DNA of 64,000 nt from Methanooceanicella nereidis (lineage in GTDB: Archaea; Halobacteriota; Methanocellia; Methanocellales; Methanocellaceae): the NCBI RefSeq assembly GCF_021023085.1, contig NZ_PGCK01000001.1, positions 124,001 to 188,000 on the forward strand, in the 5' to 3' direction. Every line of letters begins with the position of its first letter. The stretch's first letter is position 1. Below are positions 18,094-26,672 of the stretch, piece by piece. The position numbers were made by a program, and so were the translations under genes. The notes under the pieces are model-generated. The model made no database searches and was not told the origin of the DNA. It was given only the letters and a program-made list of their open reading frames with translations.

Positions 18094-18750
18094 TCATTCC
18101 TTTATCTCTATCCAGGTCTTTTCTCTTCCCTGGGACAACACGATCATGCCGATCTTCGACCTGATCAGCGATTGAAGCATCTCGTCATACTCATAGTCCT
18201 GATACCTGTAGCGTTCCATGATTATCTTTTTCAGCTCCTGGTGCCAGACTGATCCGTCGCCCAAAAAGTCTCTCTCTTTAAGCTTTTTATATTCTTCCTT
18301 AAGTGCGGCTTCAAACATCATAAGGTCACTGTTCGGCTTATTGGGTATGCTCTTTACTTCGATCGTTCTGCCCGGCGATGTGTTTAAAATGGCGAATAGC
18401 TCATCGAGCTTTTTCTCGATGATATCAAGTCTCTGTAGTATGAGATCGTTCCCTGCAGCCTTTTTTGGTTTTGGCGCCTTAGATGCTCTTGAAGATAGTT
18501 TGGTTAGCAGTTCATTTCTGTTATTGGTATAATATTCTTTACCGTTCTCTGTGATCTTATAAAATGTAGCCCTGCCTTCTTTTGACTCCGAGATGAGCCC
18601 CAGGTCCAGAAGTTTTTTCAGGTGTTTATCTTTATTTTTTATTGTTAGACCGGACTTCTTAATGCCGTTAACGTCATCCTTGTTATCGAATATCTTATTC
18701 AATATGCTGATCTCTTCAATGACAAGATCGAAGTTTTTGTCGAAAGCCAT
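18094..18750 (-). CDS. winged-helix protein with coiled coil, partner of the ATPase
   Basis: The 218-residue protein has an N-terminal winged helix (about residues 5-75: helix, recognition region KHLKKLLDLGLISES and wing GRATFYKITENGKEYY), a basic linker, a short coiled coil (ILQRLDIIEKKLDELFAIL, about 103-121) and a C-terminal helical domain (about 140-210) that may be a second degenerate winged helix. It is transcribed first, four bases before the ATPase gene, so the proteins are likely to work together, perhaps as DNA-binding subunit and motor. Start: ATG at 18750, because the longer TTG-started frame (18759) has no ribosome-binding site. I recognise no family name. Confidence 0.72.
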   Translation of the reverse strand: MAFDKNFDLVIEEISILNKIFDNKDDVNGIKKSGLTIKNKDKHLKKLLDLGLISESKEGRATFYKITENGKEYYTNNRNELLTKLSSRASKAPKPKKAAGNDLILQRLDIIEKKLDELFAILNTSPGRTIEVKSIPNKPNSDLMMFEAALKEEYKKLKERDFLGDGSVWHQELKKIIMERYRYQDYEYDEMLQSLIRSKIGMIVLSQGREKTWIEIKE

Positions 18751-18914
18751 GAATATCAATTATTTTAGATATTAGCATTTACTTAAAGGTTATGTATATT
18801 AGAACTGTAGCACGGCATTTTTTATTTTATATGCGTTTTTTCTTCCATAAACCATAAAAATTATAAATAGTGAAAATCTTATGACCGCCAGTAAAGAGTA
18901 AATGGTGTATTTTC

Positions 18915-19559
18915 TTGAAACAGTCTGACCGCATCACCTTACACGAATATTATGATAGTAAGCTGAAAACATATGGCTACGACACGCGAAGCCTGGGCTG
19001 GATCCCCGGCGCGAGAAATGTAAGGTTAGGGGCCCTGACATCAATAGGCGACCTTGATAATTCTTCAGTCCTCGACGTCGGATGCGGCTTTGGCGACCTT
19101 TACGGGTACATGGTCAAGAAAGGTATGACGGTCAGTTATACGGGCGTGGATATTAATCCGGATTTTATTGAGATAGCAAAACAGGTCTATCCCGATGCAC
19201 GGTTCATGGCCGCGGATTTTGAAGAGGAGGACATCGGCGGGAATTTTGACTGGATATTCGCCGCGGGAATATTCACCATTAAGATATCGGATAACGAGGC
19301 GTTCATCAGGAACATGCTTAAAAAGATGTTCGACGTATGCGATAAGGGATTTGCCGCTGATTTCTTAAGCCCCATCGGATATGGTACAGAAGATAAATAC
19401 TGGAGATGCGAGCCGGAGAGTATATTAGCGTTCTGCAGGAAGCTTTCCAGAAGAGTCACGCTAAGATGCGATTATATGGCCGGCGAGTTTTGCGTTTATG
19501 TGTACAAGAACGATATTACCGATGAGAGGAATGTGTTCGAGGGATATGACGAAAGGTAG
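18915..19559 (+). CDS. class I SAM-dependent methyltransferase (family A, copy 1)
   Basis: The 214-residue protein has the Rossmann-type methyltransferase motif I SVLDVGCGFGDLYGYM at about 50-65 and motif II with the acidic end YTGVDINPDF at about 74-83. These features bind S-adenosylmethionine. The N-terminus (YYDSKLKTYGYDTRSLGW) is characteristic and is shared almost exactly with the gene at 24515, a clear paralogue. The substrate is unknown; small-molecule methylation is the usual role of such short proteins. The start is TTG at 18915, about seven bases after GGTG; the paralogue also has TTG-AAA at this place, which supports the choice. Confidence 0.87.
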   Translation: MKQSDRITLHEYYDSKLKTYGYDTRSLGWIPGARNVRLGALTSIGDLDNSSVLDVGCGFGDLYGYMVKKGMTVSYTGVDINPDFIEIAKQVYPDARFMAADFEEEDIGGNFDWIFAAGIFTIKISDNEAFIRNMLKKMFDVCDKGFAADFLSPIGYGTEDKYWRCEPESILAFCRKLSRRVTLRCDYMAGEFCVYVYKNDITDERNVFEGYDER

Positions 19560-19581
19560 AAATTGACCGGGCAAATATTAT

Positions 19582-19598
19582 ACAGGCCATATGCCTGT
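19582..19598. terminator. short hairpin between convergent genes
   Basis: The arms ACAGGC (19582-19587) and GCCTGT (19593-19598) pair around a 5-base loop, followed by a pyrimidine-rich CTATTTCTTTT run. It lies between two convergent genes, which suits a terminator. The stem is only six base pairs. Confidence 0.45.
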
Positions 19599-19600
19599 GC

Positions 19601-20074
19601 CTATTTCTTTTCTATCCTGAACATCATGTAGCAGGCGCATAATGATCCTGCCAGTGTCACCAAACACCCTACGACAAACAACATCATATTTCCGTTCTTG
19701 ACTTTTTGGCCTGCATCATCGGGATCGATCATAGCTGCGTTCGGAGCATAAGGCACATTATCGCATGAGGTCATCGATACCTCTTTCCCGTCCCGGTCGA
19801 TCACGATCAGATAGGCGTAGCGAGAGCTACCGCCTGATGAGACACCGGTTAGCAGGTATCCGCCGTCACAGGTCTGGATAGCTGATGTATGCCCGGGACC
19901 TCCAGCGCATGCTACGGTCATATCCGGTCCGGCTTCCATAGCTTTAGCTTCGGGATCATAGATTACCACACCGGTAAAACAGATACACAGGAGAATAACG
20001 GTCAATAGAGAAAATACATACCTTAACAAGCCTGCCATATTAAGCACTAAGATATACCACCCTTCGCCCCCCAT
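19601..20074 (-). CDS. small anchored protein with one propeller-type repeat
   Basis: The product has a hydrophobic leader, one copy of the repeat AIQTCDGGYLLTGVSSGG followed by a strand ending VIDRDGKEV, and a C-terminal membrane helix (about residues 128-150) before RIEKK. The repeat is the same type as in the large surface protein at 7441-8865, which has about seven copies. So this is either a degenerate relative left after deletion of the other repeats or a separate one-repeat protein. The frame begins at 20074, but the ATG at 20038 (MAGLLRYVFSLL) gives a more typical signal sequence. It converges on the methyltransferase gene before it. Function unknown. Confidence 0.65.
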   Translation of the reverse strand: MGGEGWYILVLNMAGLLRYVFSLLTVILLCICFTGVVIYDPEAKAMEAGPDMTVACAGGPGHTSAIQTCDGGYLLTGVSSGGSSRYAYLIVIDRDGKEVSMTSCDNVPYAPNAAMIDPDDAGQKVKNGNMMLFVVGCLVTLAGSLCACYMMFRIEKK

Positions 20075-20499
20075 AGTTAATTACACATAAAAGTATAAAA
20101 ATATTGTTAATGGTATAATAAGATTATTAGAAATTGCAATTAATGATGATTTTCTTTGCTGTTAAAAAAGAGTCCATGAATAGAAAGCACATAGATGTTC
20201 TTTTAAATTCCGTATAAAAAATTATTTTGTGAGCGATTTTTTATAGAACGGCCCATAAAATTCATCCGGGTATCTGTTGCGTGTGATCTCACACGAAAAG
20301 GGCGGACTTTTAGCCTATCGATCATAAGCCTATAAAAAATGGTCCCTTTTACTAAAGGAGTAATAAAGCAAATATCTATACTATACCCAAATAAAAACTA
20401 TTTCAAAGCGATTTTATCTATCATTTTTCGGTCAATGGTTATTAACCTGAAGATCAATGTTCTAATCGGGTATTGAGGGTAGTTGAGGTATTATGAAAA
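20075..20499. promoter_or_regulatory. long upstream region with an inverted repeat
   Basis: No gene is visible. At 20280-20295 there is CGTGTGA-TC-TCACACG, a perfect 7-bp inverted repeat with a 2-base centre, the size of a protein-binding operator. It lies about 200 bases before the methyltransferase gene at 20500. Nothing else in the interval stands out. Confidence 0.35.
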
Positions 20500-21363
20500 A
20501 TGACATCGGAGGGTATTGGAAGAAATAATAGATTACTTGACTTTTGGGGATCAGTCGGTATTACCAAGCATGTAGGGGGGATAGCCGCAACTAAACAGTT
20601 AGCGGGATTATGCGGTATCGGCCCCAGCCAGCTCGTTCTGGACATAGGCTGCGGTACCGGTTACACGGCATGCTTTCTGGCTAAAGAGTATGACGTAAAG
20701 GTCATCGCCATAGATATTAATCCTAAGATCTTAAGGCATGCAAAAAAGCGGATCGAGCGGGAGAACGTGAGCGATAAAGTGATAACCATTAATGCTGACG
20801 CCAACAACCTGCCGTTCCCGGATAACATGTTCGATGCCGCCATCTCCGAATCGGTCCTGACGTTCTGCGATAAGAAGAGAGCTCCTTCGGAGATATACCG
20901 GGTCCTGAAGCCTGACGGGTATTTCGGAGGCAATGAGGGAGTATACTTAAAGCCGCCTCCGCATAGAATATCACACCGGATGGATACGGAGTTCAGCATT
21001 CAGATGCTTGACGAGATGGAATGGCATGAGGTCTTCGAGAGTGCCGGGTTCGCTTATCAGTTTTCCAGAGTGTTCGACAAGAACCTCATAGAGGATATCG
21101 GCGGGCTTCTCAAAATATATGGCGTAGGAAAATTCTGCTCTGCTTTCATGAAAACGATCCTTAACCCGTCCGCAAGGAAAATGTTCTCTGACCGGGACGC
21201 GCTCAAGATAGGTATGATGAATTCAACCTCCCTGGGCTACGGTCTATACGTATACAGGAAATTGAATAGTTCCGGCTTATTTAGCAGGCCTGCTGCGCCT
21301 ATGGCAGTATTAGAGGCAAAGCCATTATTCAGGACGAAGACAGGGCAGAGGAAAGCGCTTTAA
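20500..21363 (+). CDS. class I SAM-dependent methyltransferase (family B, copy 1)
   Basis: The 287-residue protein has SAM-binding motif I VLDIGCGTGYTACFLA at about 47-62, the acidic motif II VIAIDINPK (about 69-77), and an aromatic-rich C-terminal part with LGYGLYVYRK. The lead segment GITKHVGGIAATKQLAGLCG is shared with the paralogue at 26673. The overall layout resembles UbiE/sterol-type small-molecule methyltransferases. A C-terminal tail of about 35 residues (from SSGLFSRP) is missing in the paralogue and may be disordered. The ATG at 20500 lies ten bases after TGAGGT; an ATG at 20493 is in another frame. The giant-palindrome repeat begins less than 100 bases after its stop codon. Confidence 0.87.
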   Translation: MTSEGIGRNNRLLDFWGSVGITKHVGGIAATKQLAGLCGIGPSQLVLDIGCGTGYTACFLAKEYDVKVIAIDINPKILRHAKKRIERENVSDKVITINADANNLPFPDNMFDAAISESVLTFCDKKRAPSEIYRVLKPDGYFGGNEGVYLKPPPHRISHRMDTEFSIQMLDEMEWHEVFESAGFAYQFSRVFDKNLIEDIGGLLKIYGVGKFCSAFMKTILNPSARKMFSDRDALKIGMMNSTSLGYGLYVYRKLNSSGLFSRPAAPMAVLEAKPLFRTKTGQRKAL

Positions 21364-21449
21364 GGGCGCTGGATACGCGTTCTTTTTTTATAATAGATAA
21401 ACTGTGGCGGTATTACTGGATCATACTGTATATGATGACTAACGCAAAA

Positions 21450-22221
21450 GATGAAGTTTTTATGGTTATGCCTGTCGGATGGAAGGTAGACACATAACCT
21501 CACAGAAACACAGAACCACAAAAATTTTTTTATATGATTTTTTAAGGGCTCAAAAGCACTAAGAATTTACTCACCAAACCACAAATGCTCTAGTATCACC
21601 GTCAACGCACTAACACCTCTAACGCCCGGCTCAACGCTCAAAAAACATGAAGTCACCAACGCTAAAACAAGACCCGAACATTCTCCAAGGCACTAAATAT
21701 TAATATCCCGGTTTGTGTTCGCCTGACCTATAACAGATATAATAGTCTTTTAAACGTCAACCGTGCAGTTAAGATTTCGTGTTTTTGGAGAATGTTCGGG
21801 TCTTGTTTTAGAGTTGGTGACTTAGAGAGGTTAGTGCGTTGAGCCGGGCGTTAGAGGTGTTAGTGCGTTGACGGTGATACTAGAGCATTTGTGATTTAGT
21901 GAGTGAATTTTTGAGATTTCGTGACCTTAAATTCTAAAAAAAAAAAAATTGTGGTTCTGTGTTTCTGTGAGGTTATGTGTCTACCTGCCATCCGACAGGC
22001 ACAACGACAGAACATCAATCCCCTGATGGAAGTTATATGCACGTCCTTACAGAGACCATCAAGAAGTTTTTCATGGGAGGACACAAAGGCGAACAAGGTA
22101 CACCAGTTTCCACCACAAAGCGCACAAAGGAACACAAGTGTACACAAAGGACTTTTTAGAAGATTTCATATTTTTAAAAAAATTAGTGTACCTTACTCGC
22201 CTTCGTGGGCTTAGTGGTTAA
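21450..22221. repeat. giant-palindrome repeat element, copy 1
   Basis: Positions 21469-22001 form a long imperfect palindrome of about 530 bp: the left arm starts TGCCTGTCGGATGG and the right arm ends with its complement CCATCCGACAGGCA. Inner paired words include CCTCACAGAAACACAGAACC, AACGCCCGGCTCAACGC and ACAAGACCCGAACATTCTCC. The centre (about 21690-21785) is unpaired and contains TGTTCGCCTGACCTATA. A side module (22002-22221) has smaller inverted ACCACAAAG words and continues to GGGCTTAGTGGTTA. The same sequence, in reverse orientation and with scattered changes, is at 51479-52251. Frames inside (e.g. 21921-22214) are not protein-like. Confidence 0.92.
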
Positions 22222-22314
22222 CAAAAACGGTGCCCCTGGTAACCTTTATCTTAAGCTTGATTAATAATGAATTGACAGTTGTATAAAGAGCTTAAGGGAC
22301 AGAGCACTTAGTGG

Positions 22315-24213
22315 TTAAAACCGCCCATCACAGGCCCCTATCGCTGGCATCATGACCACGAACCTGCTTCCCATCGTGCGGTCTCCGGGAACTCTGTCCT
22401 CGACCTTGATAGTGCCATCAAATTTTTCCAGGAGCGTCTTCACCAGGTACAATCCAAGCCCGCCGCCCCCTGTCCTGGACCTGCTCCGGTAAAGCCGGTC
22501 GAAAATGACGGGCTTCATTTCATCCGATACGCCCGGGCCGTTATCCTCCACAGTTATGCGATAGTACTTTTTGCCATCTATAAAAAATTCATCAGAACCC
22601 ACGGATATCTTAACCGAGCCATATGAATGCTTTACAGCATTATTGATCAGGTTGGTGAATACATCCTTTATGAGGGGGTTGGCCAGGACATAACTGCCTT
22701 CCTCGATATTATACTCTATGTTAACTTCCCTTTCTGGAAAATCTTTACAATCGATAAGGACTTCGTTAAGCACCTTGCCCAGATCTATAGGCTCGAGGAA
22801 CATGTTGTTTTCATTCACGGAACGGACCTTCTTCACGTTATCGATGAGCTTAGTGCTATTTATCATGGATTCGTAGGATCTTTCCAGCAATATCCGTTTT
22901 TCATTATCGCTGATCGAATCCATTGCCATTTCAAGGTATCCCAGGCCGATCTGGTTCATGTTGTTAATATCGTGGCTCATAAGATCGATATATAGCTCGG
23001 CCTGTGATTTTGCCTGTACCAGCTCATCTTCATACCGCTTTAATTCGGTGAGATCCTGCACTATCGTAATATAGCTCGAGATCTTTTTATCGGACGTAAA
23101 TACAGGGAATATTTTAATCGTATTAAATGTAAAACGGTCCTTATCCTTCATGGAAAATAATTTTACTCCGTGCAATACTACAGTTTCCCCGTTCATGACC
23201 CGCATGATCTTCTGTTTAATGTTGTCGCCAAGATTTTCACTATTTTTAAAAAGATTGAAAGATCTTTCAAGATAGGGGCCGGATACGTCGAATATTTTTA
23301 TGAACATATTATTCATCAGGACGATATCCCCGTTCGTATTAAATATGCATGTGGCGTCCGGCGACTGCATGATCAGGTCGTACATCAGCTGGCGTGTGTC
23401 GCTTAGTTTCTTGTTGACCTCTTCTACGGTCGTTATCTTGATATTACATAAGGAGTAGACGAGCAATCCCGCAGATATGGATATAAGCATCAGGTCATAG
23501 AAAAGCTGGGCATGTCCTGTCGTATCAAATAATCCCAGGTATCCGACGAGGCTAAGAGAGTCCCCTAAGAAGCTAAAGAATTCGAATATGAATATTATGG
23601 AAAATAAATAGCGAAGCTGGTTGGGCATGTAAGCTAAAACCAGAATGGAAGTCATGGTAAGAAGAACGATGTCAATTATCATGGATCCGGCATAGATGGA
23701 AACATCGAACAGATTATTAATGTCGAAGTAGATCGCTGTAAAGAACAGTATCCATACAGCCAGCGTAAAATTAATGAAAAATATAAGGATCTGAAGCCAG
23801 GGTTCTATCTTGAAGTCTCGGGCCTTATAGACATTGTAGAGGGATATTGTTATTGGCGCATAGCTTATTATTGTCAGGAGTTTCGCAGCCTGCTCGAGCC
23901 ATGGAAGATCAAGGACCAGAGGCAGGATATACCATATGACGCCGGAGATGGTAAGCAGTGCAAAAGTCATTGACAGCCCTAAAAATATCTTTTGTAATAT
24001 CTCATCCTTGCTCGACCGGTATAGCAGCAATGATAACGGCAGACAAAAAAGGTTCAAAAGAACAGCCGATATTACCGTTATTATGGATAACAGATCGCCG
24101 ACGATCGAAAATACCAGCATTGCGACAAGTACCATGGATATACATAACTGAGCGGCGATGAGCAGAATAGAGAATTTGTTAACACCCTTGGCCTGCAATA
24201 TATTGATATCCAT
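22315..24213 (-). CDS. membrane sensor histidine kinase, multi-TM + PAS
   Basis: The 632-residue protein has about eight membrane helices (residues 15-260), a PAS domain (about 275-395; IMQSPDATCIFNTNGDIVLM) and a kinase core. The acceptor is H414 in LMSHDINNMNQ. N-box TNLINNAVKHS, G1 box DNGPGVSD and G2 box GGGLGLYLVKTLLEK are intact, so it should bind ATP and autophosphorylate. It is the same architecture as the kinases at 9079 and 41768 and probably arose by duplication. The membrane part is too divergent to suggest a signal. No receiver protein gene is nearby. The palindromic repeat lies directly after its stop codon. Confidence 0.93.
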   Translation of the reverse strand: MDINILQAKGVNKFSILLIAAQLCISMVLVAMLVFSIVGDLLSIITVISAVLLNLFCLPLSLLLYRSSKDEILQKIFLGLSMTFALLTISGVIWYILPLVLDLPWLEQAAKLLTIISYAPITISLYNVYKARDFKIEPWLQILIFFINFTLAVWILFFTAIYFDINNLFDVSIYAGSMIIDIVLLTMTSILVLAYMPNQLRYLFSIIFIFEFFSFLGDSLSLVGYLGLFDTTGHAQLFYDLMLISISAGLLVYSLCNIKITTVEEVNKKLSDTRQLMYDLIMQSPDATCIFNTNGDIVLMNNMFIKIFDVSGPYLERSFNLFKNSENLGDNIKQKIMRVMNGETVVLHGVKLFSMKDKDRFTFNTIKIFPVFTSDKKISSYITIVQDLTELKRYEDELVQAKSQAELYIDLMSHDINNMNQIGLGYLEMAMDSISDNEKRILLERSYESMINSTKLIDNVKKVRSVNENNMFLEPIDLGKVLNEVLIDCKDFPEREVNIEYNIEEGSYVLANPLIKDVFTNLINNAVKHSYGSVKISVGSDEFFIDGKKYYRITVEDNGPGVSDEMKPVIFDRLYRSRSRTGGGGLGLYLVKTLLEKFDGTIKVEDRVPGDRTMGSRFVVMMPAIGACDGRF

Positions 24214-24514
24214 ACTATCGTATTAAAACACTTATAATTTGTATTATATATACCTGTTGAATACAAGTACTAATATCAATATTCGGAAATAAATATTGCC
24301 AGTAGAAAATTATCGGGATACGTAGAGGCGGTAAAATTTATTGATATGGTTTTTAAGATAGAATTACTTTGTGAACTACACAACGATAAAAAGATCGGGA
24401 CCTGACTCCATTATGATGCCCATAAAAATACATTAATATTACAGGTTCTGCCAGAATATCAGAGAATATATTTTATCATTATGTCATTCTGTATACCTTA
24501 CTCAGGGGATGATA

Positions 24515-25114
24515 TTGAAACTCTATGACAGGGCTACACTGTCCGGTTTTTATAATGAGCATCTGGACATGTTCGGATATGATGAGAGAAGCCTTGGGTG
24601 GATAGAGGGAACCCAGGAAGCGAGGTTTGAAGCCCTGACAGCCATAGCCGACCTGAATGATAGCTCTGTACTGGACGTAGGATGCGGTTTCGGAGACCTT
24701 TACGGATATCTTCTTAAAAAAGGGATAAAGGTGAACTATACGGGTGTCGACATAAACCCCGGCTTTATCAGGATAGCAGAGAGCTTGCACCCGGATGCCT
24801 GTTTTATAATATGCGACTTTGAGGATGAGCCCATAGAAGGCGATTTTGACTGGGCGTTCGAATCGGGGATGTTCAACCTGAAAATTTCCGACAACGACGC
24901 ATTCATAAAAAACTCATTGAGAAAGATGTACCGCCTGTGCAACAAAGGCCTAGCAGCCGATTTCCTTAATCTTAGCGCCTACAACATATTCGGACATATG
25001 CATCTTCAAGACCCAGTCAGGCTGTATGATTTTTGTAGGACGCTATCAGGAAACGTAAGGATCAGGCAGGATTATAAGCCGACTGAGTTTTGCGTTTACA
25101 TCTATAAAGACTGA
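24515..25114 (+). CDS. class I SAM-dependent methyltransferase (family A, copy 2)
   Basis: The 199-residue protein matches the gene at 18915 over its whole length: FYNEHLDMFGYDERSLGW near the start, motif I SVLDVGCGFGDLYGYL, motif II YTGVDINPGF, and a conserved end EFCVYIYKD. All SAM-binding positions are kept, so it should be active; the substrate is unknown. TTG at 24515 aligns with the TTG start of the paralogue and follows AGGGGATGAT; an ATG at 24509 in the same frame is the alternative. The C-terminus is about 14 residues shorter than in copy 1. It converges on the subtilase gene with a small hairpin between them. Confidence 0.87.
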   Translation: MKLYDRATLSGFYNEHLDMFGYDERSLGWIEGTQEARFEALTAIADLNDSSVLDVGCGFGDLYGYLLKKGIKVNYTGVDINPGFIRIAESLHPDACFIICDFEDEPIEGDFDWAFESGMFNLKISDNDAFIKNSLRKMYRLCNKGLAADFLNLSAYNIFGHMHLQDPVRLYDFCRTLSGNVRIRQDYKPTEFCVYIYKD

Positions 25115-25133
25115 ACAAAAATTAAAAAAATAT

Positions 25134-25152
25134 GTAGGGGGTAAAACCCCCG
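25134..25152. terminator. GGGGGT hairpin between convergent genes
   Basis: The sequence GTAGGGGGTAAAACCCCCGAC holds a 5-base-pair G/C stem with a short loop, placed between the stop codons of the methyltransferase (25114) and the subtilase (25156). There is no strong T-tract, so its role is probable but not certain. Confidence 0.5.
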
Positions 25153-25155
25153 ACA

Positions 25156-26358
25156 TTAGCCGGCATTTGCCACAGCTGCGTCAGCGTTTACCAGGCCGTA
25201 CCCGTAATATGGATCGGGGCCGGATAAGCCAAGGTCTTCTGCGGTTGATCGAAGCGCAATCCTTACATCTTCAGGGCTTGTGATCCCGTCGGCGATCAGT
25301 AATGCCGCCGCTCCCGCGACATGAGGCGTTGACATGCTCGTGCCGCTCATTATGGCATAAGTCCCGCTCTTATAGGTAGAGTATATGCTCACTCCCGGCG
25401 CTGCCAGTTCGGCCTCGGGGCCTGCATTGCTGAATGAGGCGGCCGCGTCGTACTGGTCGGTCGCCGTCACTGCGATAACAGTATCATAGGCTGCCGGGTA
25501 GTTTATAGGCCCGCCGTAGTCGTTACCCGCCGCGGCTATTACGACAATACCGTTCGCGTAAGCGTTGTCTACAGCGTCATGCAGCGCCTGGACCTCATAT
25601 GCGGAACCCAGGCTCATGGTTATTACCTGCATCCCGTTAGCGACTGACCAGTCTATGCCCTCTATGACATCGCTTGTGTAGCCGGAGCCTTTCTTATTTA
25701 ACGCTTTAACTCCGTAGAGCCATGCATCCGGGGCCACTCCGACTACGCCGATGTCATTGTTCCTGGCGGCGACTATTCCGGCGACGTGTGTGCCGTGACC
25801 GTTATCGTCTTTATAGTCGCCAGTATACGATACACAGCTATATCCGCCTTGTACGTTCCCGGAAAGGTCCGGGTGGTCATAGTCGATACCGGTATCGATA
25901 ACAGCGACCTTAACGCCTGCGCCGGTGCTGGCAGTCCAGGCCACTGTTGAGCCGATCCGGTTTATGCCCCATGGCAAGGATTGAGGCACAGGTGTTGGCG
26001 TAGGCCTCACTTTTGATGGCTTGCCCGTTGCATACACTTCCTGATCTATCTCTATGTAGCTTATTTTATCAAATATCGGATTGCTCGAAGGTTTCTTAGA
26101 ATTTTTACCTGTAGAGACAATATTATCATAAGCCTGCTGAGGAAGCTCGAGCGCTATCCCGTTGATTATGCCGTACTTATATTTTATTGACCCGCCATTG
26201 CCTTTTAAGTAGTTAATGTCATCATCGGATGGCACATCATTGAACACAATTATTGCCTTGACCTTTTTTTCTGGGATCGTCGAAGCTGTGACCGTCCCTG
26301 CAGCCAGGATCGAGATCACGATAATACAGATTAAAGAAGCTGTAAATATTTTTTTCAT
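25156..26358 (-). CDS. secreted subtilisin-like serine protease (S8)
   Basis: The 400-residue pre-pro-protein begins MKKIFTASLICII, a signal peptide ending near TVTAS. Residues 35-115 resemble an I9-type propeptide that acts as chaperone and inhibitor, followed by a Thr/Pro linker. The catalytic domain (about 125-395) has the triad D155 (AVIDTGIDYDHPDL), H188 (NGHGTHVAG) and S341 (GTSMSTPHVAG), and the oxyanion Asn in AAAGNDYGG. It should be exported and self-processed. The ATG at 26358 follows GGGGGT at the right distance, while the longer frame from 26418 has non-signal-like residues. A chagasin-type protease inhibitor is encoded at 40707, but that family acts on cysteine proteases, not on this type. 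Confidence 0.93.
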   Translation of the reverse strand: MKKIFTASLICIIVISILAAGTVTASTIPEKKVKAIIVFNDVPSDDDINYLKGNGGSIKYKYGIINGIALELPQQAYDNIVSTGKNSKKPSSNPIFDKISYIEIDQEVYATGKPSKVRPTPTPVPQSLPWGINRIGSTVAWTASTGAGVKVAVIDTGIDYDHPDLSGNVQGGYSCVSYTGDYKDDNGHGTHVAGIVAARNNDIGVVGVAPDAWLYGVKALNKKGSGYTSDVIEGIDWSVANGMQVITMSLGSAYEVQALHDAVDNAYANGIVVIAAAGNDYGGPINYPAAYDTVIAVTATDQYDAAASFSNAGPEAELAAPGVSIYSTYKSGTYAIMSGTSMSTPHVAGAAALLIADGITSPEDVRIALRSTAEDLGLSGPDPYYGYGLVNADAAVANAG

Positions 26359-26672
26359 ATTGATTATACCCCCTATTATATAATCGATTTTGTAACAGGG
26401 TAAATTAAAGCTTTCCATTAAATTGCAGACTATTAGCCTTGATTGAATATTTTTGGAAACAATTAATGTTAAAAATTAAAAATATGCCTTCTTCACTACT
26501 AAAATAAAAAACAGGTTATCGAAAATTAAAAGCCGGTAAAAAGAAGCGATTTATCATAAAATTTTCAATAAAGGAAGGATTTTTCCCGCCCCCTGGTTCA
26601 ACGTATTCCAGCACTTTTTAATTAATTCACGATAAGGGATTATTAATATGGAGATTAATTTTTTATCGGGAC

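Noticed and set aside
21921-22214. Open frames inside the palindrome elements (also 51513-51725)
   Set aside because: They change frame and sequence between the two copies and contain only repeat-derived words.
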